From Clostridiales bacterium (GTDB lineage Bacteria; Bacillota; Clostridia; Oscillospirales; Oscillospiraceae): a DNA stretch of 6,687 bases. Where the stretch lies: positions 1 through 6,687 of the forward strand of contig JAAYFX010000045.1 of the NCBI GenBank assembly GCA_012728025.1. Direction: 5' to 3'. This document shows positions 6,300-6,687 of the stretch, one piece after another. Position 1 is the stretch's first letter; each line of letters opens with the position of its first letter. Below the pieces are notes generated by a model. That model saw nothing but the letters and a program-made list of their open reading frames with translations. It ran no database searches and was not told the origin of the DNA. A program made the position numbers and the translations under genes.

Positions 6300-6310
6300 G
6301 TGTTTAACAA
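6293..6310. promoter_or_regulatory. Rex operator overlapping the -35 box
   Basis: The plus-strand sequence TTGTCAAgtgtTTAACAA fits the 7-4-7 Rex consensus TTGTTAA-N4-TTAACAA with one mismatch in the left half. Its left half contains the -35 hexamer of the operon promoter, so bound Rex should block RNA polymerase. A further half-site TTAACAA lies at 6316-6322, in direct repeat 12 bases away from the first, and has no matching partner half. The Rex gene directly downstream supports the assignment. Confidence 0.82.
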
Positions 6311-6390
6311 AGAAATTAACAAAAAAGCATATAAAAAACCGAAAATAAGCTTTTTTATGGGGCAAAGCTGTTTTGCCATATCAAAAGGTA

Positions 6391-6410
6391 GGGCTTTATC
6401 ATAAAAGCCT
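6391..6410 (-). terminator. Weak hairpin at the end of the 74-residue ORF
   Basis: GGCTTT (6392-6397) pairs with AAAGCC (6404-6409) around a 6-base loop, with a possible G·T pair extending it. It overlaps the stop codon of the small gene. On the minus strand it is followed by CTACCTTTTG, a poor U-run, so it may only partly end transcription before the rex promoter. Confidence 0.3.
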
Positions 6411-6633
6411 ATTTCCAGTAGTTGTTGGCGGCGGCCACCGTTTGATAGTTTGTTGCGATAAGCTGAGAGGCGGCTATAAGGCTGTCTGCATCTCTTGAGT
6501 ATTTCGGACGCAGTTTCTTTCGGACAGCCTCAGAGGGCTGGGTGTATTCCACACCTTTTTGAGAAAGCTTAATTGCTAATTCAAAGCCCTCTTGGGCTGT
6601 CGCTGTTTTAAGGCTTTTAAGCCATGGTTTCAT
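6409..6633 (-). CDS. Small protein of unknown function (74 aa)
   Basis: I do not recognise this protein. The likely start is the ATG at 6633 (MKPWLKSLKTATAQEG), because a GGAGG lies 8 bases upstream. The in-frame ATG at 6678 would add 15 residues but has no visible ribosome binding site and would cover this one. The 74-residue product is basic, has no cysteine, membrane segment or signal peptide, and looks helical, with an Ala/Thr/Asn-rich end (SLIAASQLIATNYQTVAAANNYWK). It lies 211 bases upstream of rex on the same strand, separated by a full promoter region, so it is probably a separate unit. The ribosome binding site and plausible codon use make it more likely real than not. Confidence 0.6.
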   Translation of the reverse strand: MKPWLKSLKTATAQEGFELAIKLSQKGVEYTQPSEAVRKKLRPKYSRDADSLIAASQLIATNYQTVAAANNYWK

Positions 6634-6644
6634 AAAAATGACCT

Positions 6645-6687
6645 CCTTCCCTATGTTTACAATATATGTGCTTAACATATGGGAAGG
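6645..6687 (-). promoter_or_regulatory. Leader hairpin touching the ribosome binding site of the 74-residue ORF
   Basis: CCTTCCCTATGTT (6645-6657) can pair with AACATA-T-GGGAAGG (6674-6687) with one bulged base, so 13 pairs are visible and the stem may continue past the window edge. In the minus-strand RNA the downstream arm ends in GGGAAGG, directly joined to the AGG of the AAGGAGG ribosome binding site. The stem could thus mask part of that site. Whether the arm is in the transcript is unknown, because the promoter is not visible; the repeat could instead be an operator. Confidence 0.4.

Noticed and set aside
6198..6365. N-terminal extension of Rex by 56 residues from an ATG at 6365
   Set aside because: It would translate the promoter, the Rex operator and the palindrome. 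Its product is low-complexity Phe/Ile-rich sequence, and the GGAGG site and family length support the ATG at 6197.

Overview
The window carries a compact minus-strand operon that looks like a hydrogen- and redox-responsive [FeFe]-hydrogenase module from an anaerobic, low-to-moderate GC Firmicute of the class Clostridia. The clues are strong GGAGG ribosome binding sites, two [FeFe]-hydrogenase proteins, a Rex repressor, a SpoIIE-type phosphatase, and a Tim44-like zinc-ribbon membrane protein of a kind common in Clostridia. The genus cannot be named from the sequence.

Layout, left to right. (1) Bases 1-761 (+): the 3' part of a gene for a membrane-anchored Tim44-like protein with a C-terminal zinc ribbon; its 5' end lies outside the window. 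(2) Bases 777-814: a strong hairpin with T-tracts on both strands, placed to terminate this gene and the convergent operon. (3) Bases 901-6197 (-), in transcription order: rex (6197-5535), a stand-alone NuoE-like [2Fe-2S] thioredoxin-fold ferredoxin (5515-5276), a PAS-containing sensory-type [FeFe]-hydrogenase (5225-3549), a SpoIIE/PP2C phosphatase (3556-2384), and a 474-residue [FeFe]-hydrogenase with about four N-terminal iron-sulfur clusters (2325-901). Gaps are 19, 50, -8 and 58 bases, so co-transcription is likely. (4) Bases 6239-6310: the operon's control region. It has a consensus -35 box embedded in an 18-bp Rex operator, and a perfect 22-bp inverted repeat that covers the -10 box and the probable start site. 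(5) Bases 6409-6633 (-): an unrecognised 74-residue protein whose ribosome binding site lies at the foot of a hairpin that runs off the window.

How the genes may work together (inference): Rex senses NADH/NAD+ and represses the operon by covering the -35 box, so a high NADH/NAD+ ratio would switch on the hydrogenase. The PAS hydrogenase keeps all four H-cluster cysteine ligands but has altered pocket residues, as reported for sensory HydS proteins. It would sense H2 or redox state and signal through its PAS and helical tail to the translationally coupled phosphatase. The final gene would be the catalytic partner, and the small [2Fe-2S] protein a possible electron carrier. Related clusters (hydrogenase + PAS hydrogenase + SpoIIE phosphatase, as in the hfs locus of Thermoanaerobacterium) are known, so the module is not wholly new. 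The least explained parts are the palindrome over the promoter, the phosphatase's C-terminal domain and the phosphatase's target. No maturation genes (hydE, hydF, hydG), NADH-binding hydrogenase subunit, tRNA, rRNA, CRISPR array or insertion sequence was seen.
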